A stretch of DNA of 64,000 nucleotides, taken from positions 372,001 to 436,000 of the forward strand of contig NZ_JAGHRB010000001.1 of NCBI RefSeq assembly GCF_017743995.1, read 5' to 3'. Position numbers and translations under genes: made by a program. Below, in pieces: positions 33,736 through 41,973 of this stretch. The first letter of the stretch is position 1, and each line of letters starts with the position of its first letter. A model generated the notes under the pieces. That model was not told where the DNA came from. It searched no databases and saw nothing but the letters and a program-made list of their open reading frames with translations. The stretch comes from Ruegeria sp. R13_0 (GTDB lineage Bacteria; Pseudomonadota; Alphaproteobacteria; Rhodobacterales; Rhodobacteraceae).

Positions 33736-34427
33736 GCGAACCGGTCTTTCCCCCTCTGCTGACAGGTCATCCCGCCAAGGGTGGGGAAGACCCGTTCGAA
33801 AAGGCCCAGGCCATGGCGGCGCTGGGCTGCGATTCCGGTTCGGTCGTGTACAATATTCAGGCCGATCGCCTGCGCGCGGCCATCGTATTCGCGCCCGAGG
33901 TCGTCTTGCAGGACGCCATGGCGATGCTACCGCTGTGTGCCGTCGGGTTTCAGAACGCGCTGGGCGCTCTGGCCCCGCCAGAAGTGGCGGTGCATCTGGG
34001 CTGGGATGGCCTGATCTGCGTGAACGGCGCGAAATGTGGGCAGTTCCATGTTGCCGCGTCGACCAGCGATCCCGATCAGATACCAGACTGGCTGGTCGTC
34101 GGGTGGGAGTTGGTACTGCTGCAAACCAGCGATGCGCCCGGCCAAACGCCGGACGTCACCGCGCTTTATGATGAGGGCTGCGCCGAGGTTTCGGCAACCC
34201 AACTGGTGGAAAGCTGGTCGCGGCATATGCTGACCTGGCTCAACCGCTGGTCTGAAGACGGCAACGCACCGCTACACGGCGAATGGCTTGGCCTTCTGCG
34301 CGGCGTCGGAGAACCGATCGAGGGGCAGGGCGTGTTCCTTGGCACGGATGAACGGTTCGGCATGCTGATCCGCGACAAGGATGAGACTCACTTGCGCCCG
34401 CTCACAAACCTATTGGAGGCGACCTGA
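33732..34427 (+). CDS. Lipoate/biotin protein ligase-like protein (DUF4444)
   Basis: A 231-residue protein. Residues about 30-140 resemble the lipoate/biotin-ligase fold with the conserved PEVAVHLGWDGLICVNGAKCGQ (a lysine-containing core like other LplA homologues), and the C-terminal part LLRGVGEPIEGQGVFLGTDERFG is the DUF4444 region. Known ligases would have a conserved Arg/Lys catalytic pair that I cannot confirm. It overlaps mrp by 4 bases and the DUF6505 gene by 1 (TGATG), so all three are co-translated. Confidence 0.75.
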   Translation: MSEPVFPPLLTGHPAKGGEDPFEKAQAMAALGCDSGSVVYNIQADRLRAAIVFAPEVVLQDAMAMLPLCAVGFQNALGALAPPEVAVHLGWDGLICVNGAKCGQFHVAASTSDPDQIPDWLVVGWELVLLQTSDAPGQTPDVTALYDEGCAEVSATQLVESWSRHMLTWLNRWSEDGNAPLHGEWLGLLRGVGEPIEGQGVFLGTDERFGMLIRDKDETHLRPLTNLLEAT

Positions 34428-34906
34428 TGAAACTGGCCCGCGCGATTCACTTCGACGAAAGCGACATGAACGTGTTCCACTCGCCCGCGCGTACGGGGGA
34501 ATGGTGCATCTCGGGCGGGTTTGAGTTCTCAAATTGGGGGCAGGGAGACCTAGAAGGCAAGGCCCGTCAGGCCTTCGCCAATGGCTGGCTGGGGTTAGAG
34601 ACCTTCGGGCGTGTGACCTTTGTGGCCGTCACCCAGATCGAACCGGCCGAGAAAGATCAGATCGTTGAAAATCTGGCCGAGCATTTCGTGAAATTCTACG
34701 GCGCACCGTCGGTCGAGGCTGCGTTGGGTGTGGCGCAATCAGAGATAGATCATATGTCCGAGCTATGCGAAGAACACGCCGCCAACACGTTGGTCACCGT
34801 TGCGCGTGAATTGACCGAAAGTGGTGTGCATGAAGCGTTCCGCGTGATCACTCCGCAGGAAACGCAGCTTGAGGCTCTGGCGGTTCACGGCTCGCTGGAC
34901 GACTGA
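34427..34906 (+). CDS. DUF6505 family protein
   Basis: A 159-residue soluble acidic protein (MKLARAIHFDESDMNVFHSP, ISGGFEFSNWGQGDLEGKA), with a helical C-terminus (SELCEEHAANTLVTVARELTE). It matches the alphaproteobacterial DUF6505 family as I recall it; function unknown. It always seems to travel with the DUF4444 ligase-like gene in this group, which I cannot verify here. It is convergent with the flavin reductase gene, 6 bases from its stop. Confidence 0.7.
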   Translation: MKLARAIHFDESDMNVFHSPARTGEWCISGGFEFSNWGQGDLEGKARQAFANGWLGLETFGRVTFVAVTQIEPAEKDQIVENLAEHFVKFYGAPSVEAALGVAQSEIDHMSELCEEHAANTLVTVARELTESGVHEAFRVITPQETQLEALAVHGSLDD

Positions 34907-34912
34907 GGGCCG

Positions 34913-35413
34913 TCAGATCAGGTCGACAAATCCGCCGAACTGACCGCGCTTGAAGATCAGGCCCTGGCCCGTGCGATACATGACCTGATCCACATGGCCA
35001 ACCATGATCAGGTGATCGCCCGCTTCGTGGCAGGCGTGCAAATGGCAGTCAAACCGTGCGAGGCAATTGGCGAGCTGAGGCCGGCCCATATCATCTGCGC
35101 TCCAGTCTGCATGAGAGAAATCTTCTCCGTCCCGCGCGAACCGCAGGCTTTGGTCCTGCTGCTCTTGTGCCATGACATGGATGGAATAGTGCTGGCAGTC
35201 CGAAAACGCGCCGAACCGGTTGGATTCCTTGGCCAGACACCACAGGACCAGCGGTGGGTCCAGTGAAACCGAGGTGAAGGAGTTCACGGTGATTGCACGC
35301 GGCCCAAGTGCCGTCTGTGTTGTGACGACCGTAACACCTGTCCCGAAACACCCCAGCGCTTCACGAAACGCGGTGCTTTGATCAGGGGTCGGGATAAAAG
35401 TCTTCTCGGTCAT
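34913..35413 (-). CDS. Flavin reductase-like FMN-binding protein
   Basis: A 166-residue protein of the flavin-reductase split-barrel family: FREALGCFGTGVTVVTTQ, RAITVNSFTSVSLDPPLVLWCLAKESN (FMN contacts), HLIMVGHVDQV, and ending RGQFGGFVDLI. Such enzymes supply reduced FMN to two-component monooxygenases using NAD(P)H. Start MTEKTFIPTP at 35413 is chosen as closest to the family N-terminus; starts at 35449 or 35527 would reach toward or into the palindromic element upstream. No partner oxygenase is nearby. Confidence 0.83.
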   Translation of the reverse strand: MTEKTFIPTPDQSTAFREALGCFGTGVTVVTTQTALGPRAITVNSFTSVSLDPPLVLWCLAKESNRFGAFSDCQHYSIHVMAQEQQDQSLRFARDGEDFSHADWSADDMGRPQLANCLARFDCHLHACHEAGDHLIMVGHVDQVMYRTGQGLIFKRGQFGGFVDLI

Positions 35414-35499
35414 TGCACATCTGTTCTCTGCCCGATCGTCAGGTGCCATGACCGTTCCGTATTGTCCATGGTAACTTTGGTTCATCACGTTGAAAATTA

Positions 35500-35762
35500 G
35501 GGTCAGGACCCATTCAGCTTGCGCCACTGGCGCGCGAACGGCAAAAAAGCAGTGGTTTTGATCGCGCCGGGACTGGCGGTGTCAATTCCAAGCGATCAAA
35601 GCCGCTGCTTTGCAGCGGTTCACACGTCCGAAGGATTTGGCTGATTTTGCTTTTGAACTGCGTTACTTCCCTTTGAAATAGAACCTCTATTCCTGCAGGG
35701 AAGTGCCTTGTCAGAACCAAAATCAGCCAAACCAGTGGCGCAAGATGACTGGGTCCTGACCC
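35500..35762. repeat. MITE-like element with 31-bp inverted ends and an inner palindrome
   Basis: The ends are 35500-35530 and 35732-35762. They begin GGGTCAGGACCCA and match over 31 bases with 2 mismatches. Inside is a second inverted repeat (35549-35565, 35592-35608; GCAG[T/C]GG[T/C]TTTGATCGC), giving a nested palindrome of 263 bp with no coding gene. I saw no clear target duplication. It fills almost all of the 353-base gap between the flavin reductase start (35413) and the exonuclease stop at 35767. The rest of the gap, 35414-35499, holds the flavin reductase leader and nothing else I recognise. Confidence 0.75.
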
Positions 35763-35766
35763 AAGG

Positions 35767-37185
35767 TCAGTTCAGGTCCTCCAACAAGCGACCGTGTTTG
35801 CGGGTCTCGGTGATGATCGCGCCGAATGTGGTGATATCCCGCGCTTTCAGCATGGGCAGCATCCGCACAAGCGCCTCAGCCGTGGCCACCGCATCCCCCA
35901 GCGCCGTGTGGCGGAGCGCTTCGGGAATTTCTACGTCCAAACGGTCACATAGCGCGTCCAGCGTATGCGTCTCGCTGGCGCCAAACAGGACAGCAGACAG
36001 AAGTACGGTGTCCAGAATTGGGTGATCCCATTCAACACCCATCCGCGTGGCGTGGCGGCGCAGGAATGCCATGTCGAATGGCGCATTGTGGGCAACAATC
36101 ACGGCGTCCCGTGCGAATTGATGAAAGATGCGACCAGCCTCACCAATGTCGGGCGCACCTTGTACCATCTGGTCGCTGACCTTGTGAACCTTGGTCGAGG
36201 CTGCTGGAATTGGGATGCCAGGATCGACCAACATATCGATCCGCTCGCCTTCGACAATGCGTCCTTTCACGACCCGGACCGCGCCGATCTGAACGATCTC
36301 GTCCTTGTGCGGCAAAAGACCGGTGGTTTCGGTGTCAAAGACTACAAAGCAAAGATCTTCAATTGTTTGGCCCTCGAAACTGTCCGAGGCGGACATGTTC
36401 AACAGATCGAAATCATAGACCAGCGGGCGCGCCGCGTCCGGGGCGATCTGCGCAGCGCTGTCGTCGAAAATCAGCATGTATCCGGGCGCATCTCCCAAAG
36501 GTTTCACGCGCGCGGAATAGCTCTGAGCTCCGTCGATGCTGGTCAACGTACAGGTGACGTCCTGACCGGTTTTGACCAGTTTCGAATAAGCGGCATACAG
36601 CGCGTCAGGCTGTAGATAATCCTCAAGCGCGGCGTTCAGACGGGGATGTGCGATCTGGGCCAGAACCTCGGCCGCTTGCGCATCATAGAGGACGATCTTG
36701 TGGTTCGGGCTGGCGAGCAGCATGGCAACCGGAATCTCAGTCAACAGGGCGGTTAGCCTGTTCTTTTCGGCAGCCAGTTGGGCGGTCTCGGATGCGACTG
36801 CCTCGGCCACGCTGAGCGTCTTGTGCGACAGCTGATCCGCCAGCCCAGCGGCGGCCGGGGCAAGGTCGCCCAGGTATTTTGCCGTCTGCACATCCATATT
36901 GCTGCTAACCCCGGCATGAGCGCGCGCGCGCAATTCGGCAGAGAGACGCTCAATCGGTTTTGCGACATTGTCGTCAAACAGCAACCAGACACCGGCGATC
37001 AGAGCCAACAGCCCAAAGGCAATTACGATCCCGGCAAAAAGGAACGGGTCGAACAGGGCGGGGTTGCCCTCGCGGGCATAGCTGAACCAAAGCGCCAGAG
37101 CGCTGACCGCCAGCCCACCCGCCGCTAACAGGCAGAAGAACAGAAAGATTCTCAGACGCAGGCTCAACTTGGTCAGCATGATCAA
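35767..37185 (-). CDS. Membrane HAMP-PAS-DnaQ 3'-5' exonuclease
   Basis: A 472-residue fusion. Two membrane helices near residues 10-35 and 43-70 frame a short loop. A HAMP-like linker follows (NVAKPIERLSAELRARAH), then a PAS-like domain (TEIPVAMLLASPNHKIVLYD), then a DEDDh exonuclease: Exo I VVFDTETTGL (Asp284, Glu286), Exo II AHNAPFDMAFLRR (Asp371) and Exo III HTALGDAVATAEAL (His426, Asp431), all key residues intact. Such proteins are often annotated as DNA polymerase III epsilon, but the membrane sensor parts argue against a replicase subunit. It is upstream-neighboured by the cNMP/CBS/DUF294 and acetate symporter genes in the same direction. Confidence 0.87.
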   Translation of the reverse strand: MIMLTKLSLRLRIFLFFCLLAAGGLAVSALALWFSYAREGNPALFDPFLFAGIVIAFGLLALIAGVWLLFDDNVAKPIERLSAELRARAHAGVSSNMDVQTAKYLGDLAPAAAGLADQLSHKTLSVAEAVASETAQLAAEKNRLTALLTEIPVAMLLASPNHKIVLYDAQAAEVLAQIAHPRLNAALEDYLQPDALYAAYSKLVKTGQDVTCTLTSIDGAQSYSARVKPLGDAPGYMLIFDDSAAQIAPDAARPLVYDFDLLNMSASDSFEGQTIEDLCFVVFDTETTGLLPHKDEIVQIGAVRVVKGRIVEGERIDMLVDPGIPIPAASTKVHKVSDQMVQGAPDIGEAGRIFHQFARDAVIVAHNAPFDMAFLRRHATRMGVEWDHPILDTVLLSAVLFGASETHTLDALCDRLDVEIPEALRHTALGDAVATAEALVRMLPMLKARDITTFGAIITETRKHGRLLEDLN

Positions 37186-37700
37186 ACTCCGCAGGTGGCC
37201 TCAATGATGGGATCGCCGGTTCCGGCCTTGATCCAGTCGGCATTCAGAACGCGGCCATCATCGCCAAACTCGGCCCCGTCGGCCAGATTGGCCCGCAGGT
37301 TTTCGGCGCAGTTTACGACAACTGGAACCTTCGAGACCGGCGCCCAGCGGCCAAAGAAATAGAGCTCGACCAGCCGTTCATCCGGAACTTGTTCGTTCTT
37401 GCGCACCGAGTCTGTGTCGATGGCCGCGAACCTGTCCACGAAAGGCACGGCATAGGTCCAGGGGCGGTAAATCGCGCGGCTTTCGACCTCTTGGATGATG
37501 CTGACACTGTCCGGCAGCGTTTCGCGGGTGCGGTCGTACCACGAGTATTCGCTGGCGATCGTCATTCCGATCATGCCCAGCCCCGCAGCGACCGGCGTGG
37601 CCCACCGGGGCAACCGCCCGCCGGTCAGCTTGTTCAGCACCAGCACGATCCCGGCAAAGGCAAAGCCCGCAAATATCGTACCGATCAATTCCAGAAACAT
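37182..37700 (-). CDS. Hypothetical membrane-anchored protein
   Basis: A 172-residue protein with two N-terminal hydrophobic segments (FLELIGTIFAGFAFAGIVLVL, and WATPVAAGLGMIGMTIASEY), followed by a soluble C-terminal domain of about 110 residues with two cysteines. It overlaps the exonuclease start by 4 bases, so it is translated with it. No family is recognised. Confidence 0.72.
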   Translation of the reverse strand: MFLELIGTIFAGFAFAGIVLVLNKLTGGRLPRWATPVAAGLGMIGMTIASEYSWYDRTRETLPDSVSIIQEVESRAIYRPWTYAVPFVDRFAAIDTDSVRKNEQVPDERLVELYFFGRWAPVSKVPVVVNCAENLRANLADGAEFGDDGRVLNADWIKAGTGDPIIEATCGV

Positions 37701-37784
37701 TGGTCTTCTCCACCCTTCGGGCGTTCCTCGCCCAGTCTTTTCAATTCAAATACGGTCGCCGAGGGCGATCCTGATCTCTCGTTT

Positions 37785-39608
37785 CTAACCCAGCATTCCC
37801 TTGCCATGACCGACAGCGGATTGCATGGTTTTCACAACCACAAACGCGTCCCTCAGGTGGCTGCGCTCAAAGTCGGACAGGTTTGTAGGTGGCAAGTAAT
37901 TGTCTGGTTTTTCCCCGGATTTGACCAGTGCGACCTGATGTTCCAGCCGGGTTTCAGCAATCAGATCATAGGCGTCCAGCAAATCACGCGCACCGGATGG
38001 GCTGAGGACACCTGCGGCCTCAGCCGCCTTCAGGCGGGCGCGGGTATTGGCCTCGGGCAGTTTGCCCTGCAGGCTGTAAATCCGTGCCAGATCGACCACG
38101 GGTACTACGCCGTTATGTTTCAAATCCAGCGTATTGCGATGCTCGCCCGAACGTATGGTGGCAAACCCCCGTAACAGACCCAAAGGCGGCGTGTGTTTCA
38201 GAGAATTCCCGATCATATGCGCAACAAAAATCGAATTCGAATTGGCTGCGTTCAGCGTATCGGCCTGAAGATCGGCGAACAGCTCGAACGCGCCGCCGAT
38301 AGGGCGCAGGTCAAACATGACCGAGGCCAACATCTGCGCTTCGGGATTTGGTTTGGCAATCCACCCCTTGAAATAGTCGCGCCAGACATGCTGCGGCTGA
38401 CACCAGCGCGGATTGGTCGCCATCATGTCACCGGGGCAGTAGAAATAGCCGCAGGTATCCAGCCCGTCCGAGACATATTTGGCGAGTTGCGTGAAATAGG
38501 CCATGTCATCTTCGGTCACCGCATCGTCCAATATCAGGCAGTTGTCCTGGTCGGATACACCTGTCTGTTCCTGCCGTCCTTGCGATCCGCAGGCCAACCA
38601 CAGATAGGGCACCGGCGGCGGCCCCAGTTCGGCTTCAGCAAGGCTCAGCAGCCGACGTGTGGCCGTGTCTGCAATATCCGTGATCAGCCGTGTCACGATT
38701 TCATGCCGGTTGCCGCCCGCAACCAGCTGCACCAGCAGCTGAGGAATTTCTGCCGTGACCTTGGCCATTACCTCGGCATTGTCGGCATGGGCAATTCGGC
38801 GAACAAGCTCGGCCGAGTTCACGGCCTGATAGTGCGTCAGGTCTGTCTGCGTAACGACCCCGACCAGACGTCCGCCCTCGCAAATCGGGATGTGGCCGAT
38901 CCCGCGCTCCATCATGACGTGCAGCACATCCGAGCCGATATCCGAAGGCGAAAGGGTGGTTGGGTTCGGCGTCATGATCTGTGAGATCGGAGTATCCGCC
39001 GGCATCGCGTCGGCGACGAACTTGCCCGAGATATCACGTAGGGTGGCGATGCCTACCAGACCTTCGGCCTCTGTCACGCATAGCGACGAAATCCCTTTGT
39101 CGCGCATCAGGCGCGCGGCGTCGCGCACAGTCGTGGCCGGAGGGCAGGTGGCCGGATTGTGCGCCATCAGGACATCAATGGCGCTGGTCGCCAAACTCTG
39201 CGGACCGCTGCGTCCCCCGCGTGAGCGATCGAAAAACTTCGAGACCACATCATGCTCGTTGATCAACTCTCGTACCAGTTCAGGTGGAAGCACGATCAGC
39301 ACAGATGGGGTATGGGCGCGGGCCTTTGTCGCGGCTTTGCCGTTTTTCAGTAGCCCGCGTTCACCAAAGGAATTGCGCAATCCCAGATGCGAAACGACCT
39401 CGTCGTTCTCATCCGTGATTTCAACCTGTCCTTCATAGATCACGAATACGCCGGGCAGTTTGTGGCCCAGATCGTAAACAGGGTAGTCCTCATCTACCTC
39501 CCAGACCTCGATCTGTCTGGCGACTTCATCCAGCACGTCGGCGGGCAGGGCGTCGTAGGGATGTACGGATTCCAAAAACCGGGTGATCTGGTCATGGGAC
39601 AGGGGCAT
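37785..39608 (-). CDS. cNMP-binding, CBS-pair, DUF294 nucleotidyltransferase-like protein
   Basis: A 607-residue soluble signalling protein. Residues about 10-125 are a cyclic-nucleotide-binding domain (FVIYEGQVEITDENDEVVSHLG); about 150-275 are two CBS motifs (TVRDAARLMRDKGISSLCV); about 330-440 are a DUF294 nucleotidyltransferase-like domain with LACGSQGRQEQTGVSDQDN; the rest is the DUF294 C-terminal helical domain. The GS...D-D pattern is of the GlnD type. A regulator that modifies a protein or second messenger and senses nucleotides is likely. It is flanked by the acetate symporter and exonuclease, as in Vibrio homologues. Confidence 0.88.
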   Translation of the reverse strand: MPLSHDQITRFLESVHPYDALPADVLDEVARQIEVWEVDEDYPVYDLGHKLPGVFVIYEGQVEITDENDEVVSHLGLRNSFGERGLLKNGKAATKARAHTPSVLIVLPPELVRELINEHDVVSKFFDRSRGGRSGPQSLATSAIDVLMAHNPATCPPATTVRDAARLMRDKGISSLCVTEAEGLVGIATLRDISGKFVADAMPADTPISQIMTPNPTTLSPSDIGSDVLHVMMERGIGHIPICEGGRLVGVVTQTDLTHYQAVNSAELVRRIAHADNAEVMAKVTAEIPQLLVQLVAGGNRHEIVTRLITDIADTATRRLLSLAEAELGPPPVPYLWLACGSQGRQEQTGVSDQDNCLILDDAVTEDDMAYFTQLAKYVSDGLDTCGYFYCPGDMMATNPRWCQPQHVWRDYFKGWIAKPNPEAQMLASVMFDLRPIGGAFELFADLQADTLNAANSNSIFVAHMIGNSLKHTPPLGLLRGFATIRSGEHRNTLDLKHNGVVPVVDLARIYSLQGKLPEANTRARLKAAEAAGVLSPSGARDLLDAYDLIAETRLEHQVALVKSGEKPDNYLPPTNLSDFERSHLRDAFVVVKTMQSAVGHGKGMLG

Positions 39609-39624
39609 CTAAATACTCCGTGGA

Positions 39625-39657
39625 ACAAAAATCCCGCCCGGTGGTGTGCCGGACGGG
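39625..39657 (-). terminator. Intrinsic terminator after the acetate symporter gene
   Basis: On the minus strand, CCCGTCCGG (39657-39649) pairs with CCGGGCGGG (39641-39633) with one G-U pair, a 7-base loop, and an ATTTTTGT tail to 39625. It lies between the symporter and the DUF294 gene, so expression of the latter is probably reduced or independently driven. Confidence 0.75.
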
Positions 39658-39710
39658 AGTAGTGGATCGAAAGACGCGGCCATTGGCAAGAACCTCAGGC
39701 CGCATCAGGC

Positions 39711-41495
39711 TCATTTGTTCTGAGCTGCGCCCGCACCACGGGGAATGCGTACGCTTTCGACCAGATCTTTGATCTCCTGCGGAGTCTCTTTGGTCATGCC
39801 GGCAACAACATACGCAACTGCGAAGTTGATCATTGCACCAATGGCGCCGAACGAGGTCGACTTGATCGGACCCAGAAGCGGATCAGCATCGGTGAACGAG
39901 TTGGTGCCAGGAATGAACAACCAGCCCTTGTGCAGGAAGATATAGACCAGAGTGACAACCAGACCAGCCAGCATACCAGCAACCGCGCCGGTGTTGTTGA
40001 TGCGGGTCGAGAAGATCCCCATCATCAGCGCCGGGAAGATCGAGGCAGCCGCCAGACCGAACGCAAGCGCCACGGTTTGCGCCGCAAAGCCCGGTGGGTT
40101 CAGACCTAGATAGGTTGCAACCAGGATCGCTACGGCCATTGCGATACGCGCGGCCAGCAGTTCACCTTTTTCCGAGATATTCGGATTGATCGCACCTTTG
40201 ACAAGGTCGTGGGACACCGCCGACGAGATCGCCAGCAAAAGGCCCGCAGCGGTCGACAGAGCAGCCGCAAGACCACCTGCAGCGACCAGACCGATCACCC
40301 AACCCGGCAGGTTGGCGATTTCGGGGTTGGCCAGAACCAGGATGTCACGGTTGAACTTGGTCAGCTCGTTTCCGACCCAGCCTTTTTCTTCCGCGATGGC
40401 GGTCATCGCTTCGGACTTGTCGTTATAGTACTGGATCTTGCCGTCGCCGTTCTTGTCTTCCCAATCCAACAGACCGGTTTTCTGCCAAGTTTGCATCCAG
40501 TCATAACGCGGATCTGTATCTATCGCTTCGACCGAAACGGCGCCGCCATCGATGCCACCATTGGGCCACATCATGTCGGTGATGTTCAGACGCGCCATTG
40601 CACCAACAGCCGGAGCAGTCAGGTAAAGCAGTGCGATGAAGACCAACGTCCAACCAGCCGACCAACGTGCGTCAGACACTTTCGGCACGGTGAAGAAGCG
40701 CATGATCACGTGCGGCAGACCGGCAGTACCGATCATCAGCGACAGTGTGAACAACACCATGTTCAACGTGTTCGAGTGGTGGGCCGTGTATTCAGCAAAG
40801 CCCAGTTCGGTCACGATGGCGTCCAGCTTGGTCAGCAGAGGTTCACCGCTTGCGGTGTCTCCAAACAGGCCCAGTGCCGGAACCGGCGTGCCTGTCAGCT
40901 GCAGCGAGATGAAGATCGCCGGGATGGTGTAGGCTGTGATCAGCACGCAGTACTGAGCAACCTGGGTGTAGGTCACACCCTTCATCCCGCCAAACACCGC
41001 GTATGCAAACACGACACAGGCACCGATCAGCAGACCGGATGTGTTCGAAACCTCAAGGAAGCGGCCAAAGGCTACGCCAACGCCGGTCATCTGACCGATC
41101 ACGTAGGTTACCGACGCTACGATCAGGCAGATCACGGCAACAACGCGTGCAGTCTGGCTGTAGAAACGGTCGCCGATGAATTCCGAGACCGTGTATTTGC
41201 CGAACTTACGCAGGTAAGGCGCAAGCAGCAAAGCCAGCAGCACGTAGCCACCGGTCCAACCCATCAGGAAGGTCGAGTTGTCATAGCCGGTAAAGGCGAT
41301 GAGGCCCGCCATCGAGATGAACGAGGCCGCAGACATCCAGTCCGCCGCTGTCGCCATACCGTTGGTGACCGGGTGAACGCCGCGACCGGCAGCGTAGAAT
41401 TCAGATGTGGAACCCGCACGGGCCCAGATCGCGATGCCGATGTATAGCGCGAAGGATGCGCCAACAAACAGCAGGTTGATGGTAAACTGATCCAT
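39711..41495 (-). CDS. actP: Sodium/acetate-type solute symporter (VC_2705 family)
   Basis: A 594-residue SSS-family symporter with about 13 membrane segments (FTINLLFVGASFALYIGIAI, FISMAGLIAFTGYDNS, VAYVVAGMTKET near the end). It is longer than E. coli ActP and fits the VC_2705 group, which takes up acetate and related monocarboxylates with sodium. Residues 347-358 (DKNGDGKIQYYN) look like an EF-hand-type calcium loop, absent from most SSS proteins. It is paired with the DUF4212 gene, 15 bases upstream, as usual for this group. Confidence 0.9.
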   Translation of the reverse strand: MDQFTINLLFVGASFALYIGIAIWARAGSTSEFYAAGRGVHPVTNGMATAADWMSAASFISMAGLIAFTGYDNSTFLMGWTGGYVLLALLLAPYLRKFGKYTVSEFIGDRFYSQTARVVAVICLIVASVTYVIGQMTGVGVAFGRFLEVSNTSGLLIGACVVFAYAVFGGMKGVTYTQVAQYCVLITAYTIPAIFISLQLTGTPVPALGLFGDTASGEPLLTKLDAIVTELGFAEYTAHHSNTLNMVLFTLSLMIGTAGLPHVIMRFFTVPKVSDARWSAGWTLVFIALLYLTAPAVGAMARLNITDMMWPNGGIDGGAVSVEAIDTDPRYDWMQTWQKTGLLDWEDKNGDGKIQYYNDKSEAMTAIAEEKGWVGNELTKFNRDILVLANPEIANLPGWVIGLVAAGGLAAALSTAAGLLLAISSAVSHDLVKGAINPNISEKGELLAARIAMAVAILVATYLGLNPPGFAAQTVALAFGLAAASIFPALMMGIFSTRINNTGAVAGMLAGLVVTLVYIFLHKGWLFIPGTNSFTDADPLLGPIKSTSFGAIGAMINFAVAYVVAGMTKETPQEIKDLVESVRIPRGAGAAQNK

Positions 41496-41510
41496 GTTCC
41501 CCGCGCTCCC

Positions 41511-41792
41511 TTATTCGTCCACGCCGTGTTCGGCGTCCAGCTTGTTCATGCGCCAGGCGTAGTTGAAGATCAGCACCAGAAAGACCAGGATTGATCCCTG
41601 CTGAGCAAACCAAAAGCCCAGATCGGTACCGCCAACAGAAATGCCGGACAGCAGCGGACGCAGCAGAATGCCGAATCCAAACGACACCAGCGCCCAGATC
41701 GCGAGGCTGATGTAGATGAGGCGCAGGTTGGCCTGCCAATAGCCCTTGTCGGCTGAGGCAGTCTGCGCGGAGTTGGTAGATTGATCCGCCAT
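41511..41792 (-). CDS. DUF4212 small membrane subunit of the symporter
   Basis: A 93-residue protein with two membrane helices (LRLIYISLAIWALVSFGFGI and FWFAQQGSILVFLVLIFNYA), the DUF4212 pattern that always partners VC_2705-type symporters. ATG 41792 has GGAGG upstream; the longer in-frame start at 41915 lacks one. A 180-base gap to the adenylate kinase gene holds no recognised site. Confidence 0.88.
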   Translation of the reverse strand: MADQSTNSAQTASADKGYWQANLRLIYISLAIWALVSFGFGILLRPLLSGISVGGTDLGFWFAQQGSILVFLVLIFNYAWRMNKLDAEHGVDE

Positions 41793-41973
41793 TGCGGGTT
41801 CCTCCTTCGCTTCCTCGTTGGGCGGTCCTTTGCTTCGTTCCTCCAGCGCGCCGGACCGCTTCTCGAATGTGACAGATACCCCGTGGCATCTGACAAAACT
41901 CCTCTGTTCCGCCAAGGCGGTGCATCGAAGTATTCTGTTTAAGGATCAAGGTCTTACGACCTGTCTCCCTCCC

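Noticed and set aside
40209..41447. Plus-strand open frame (412 codons) opposite the acetate symporter
   Set aside because: The symporter frame has regular membrane segments; the antisense frame has no coherent features.
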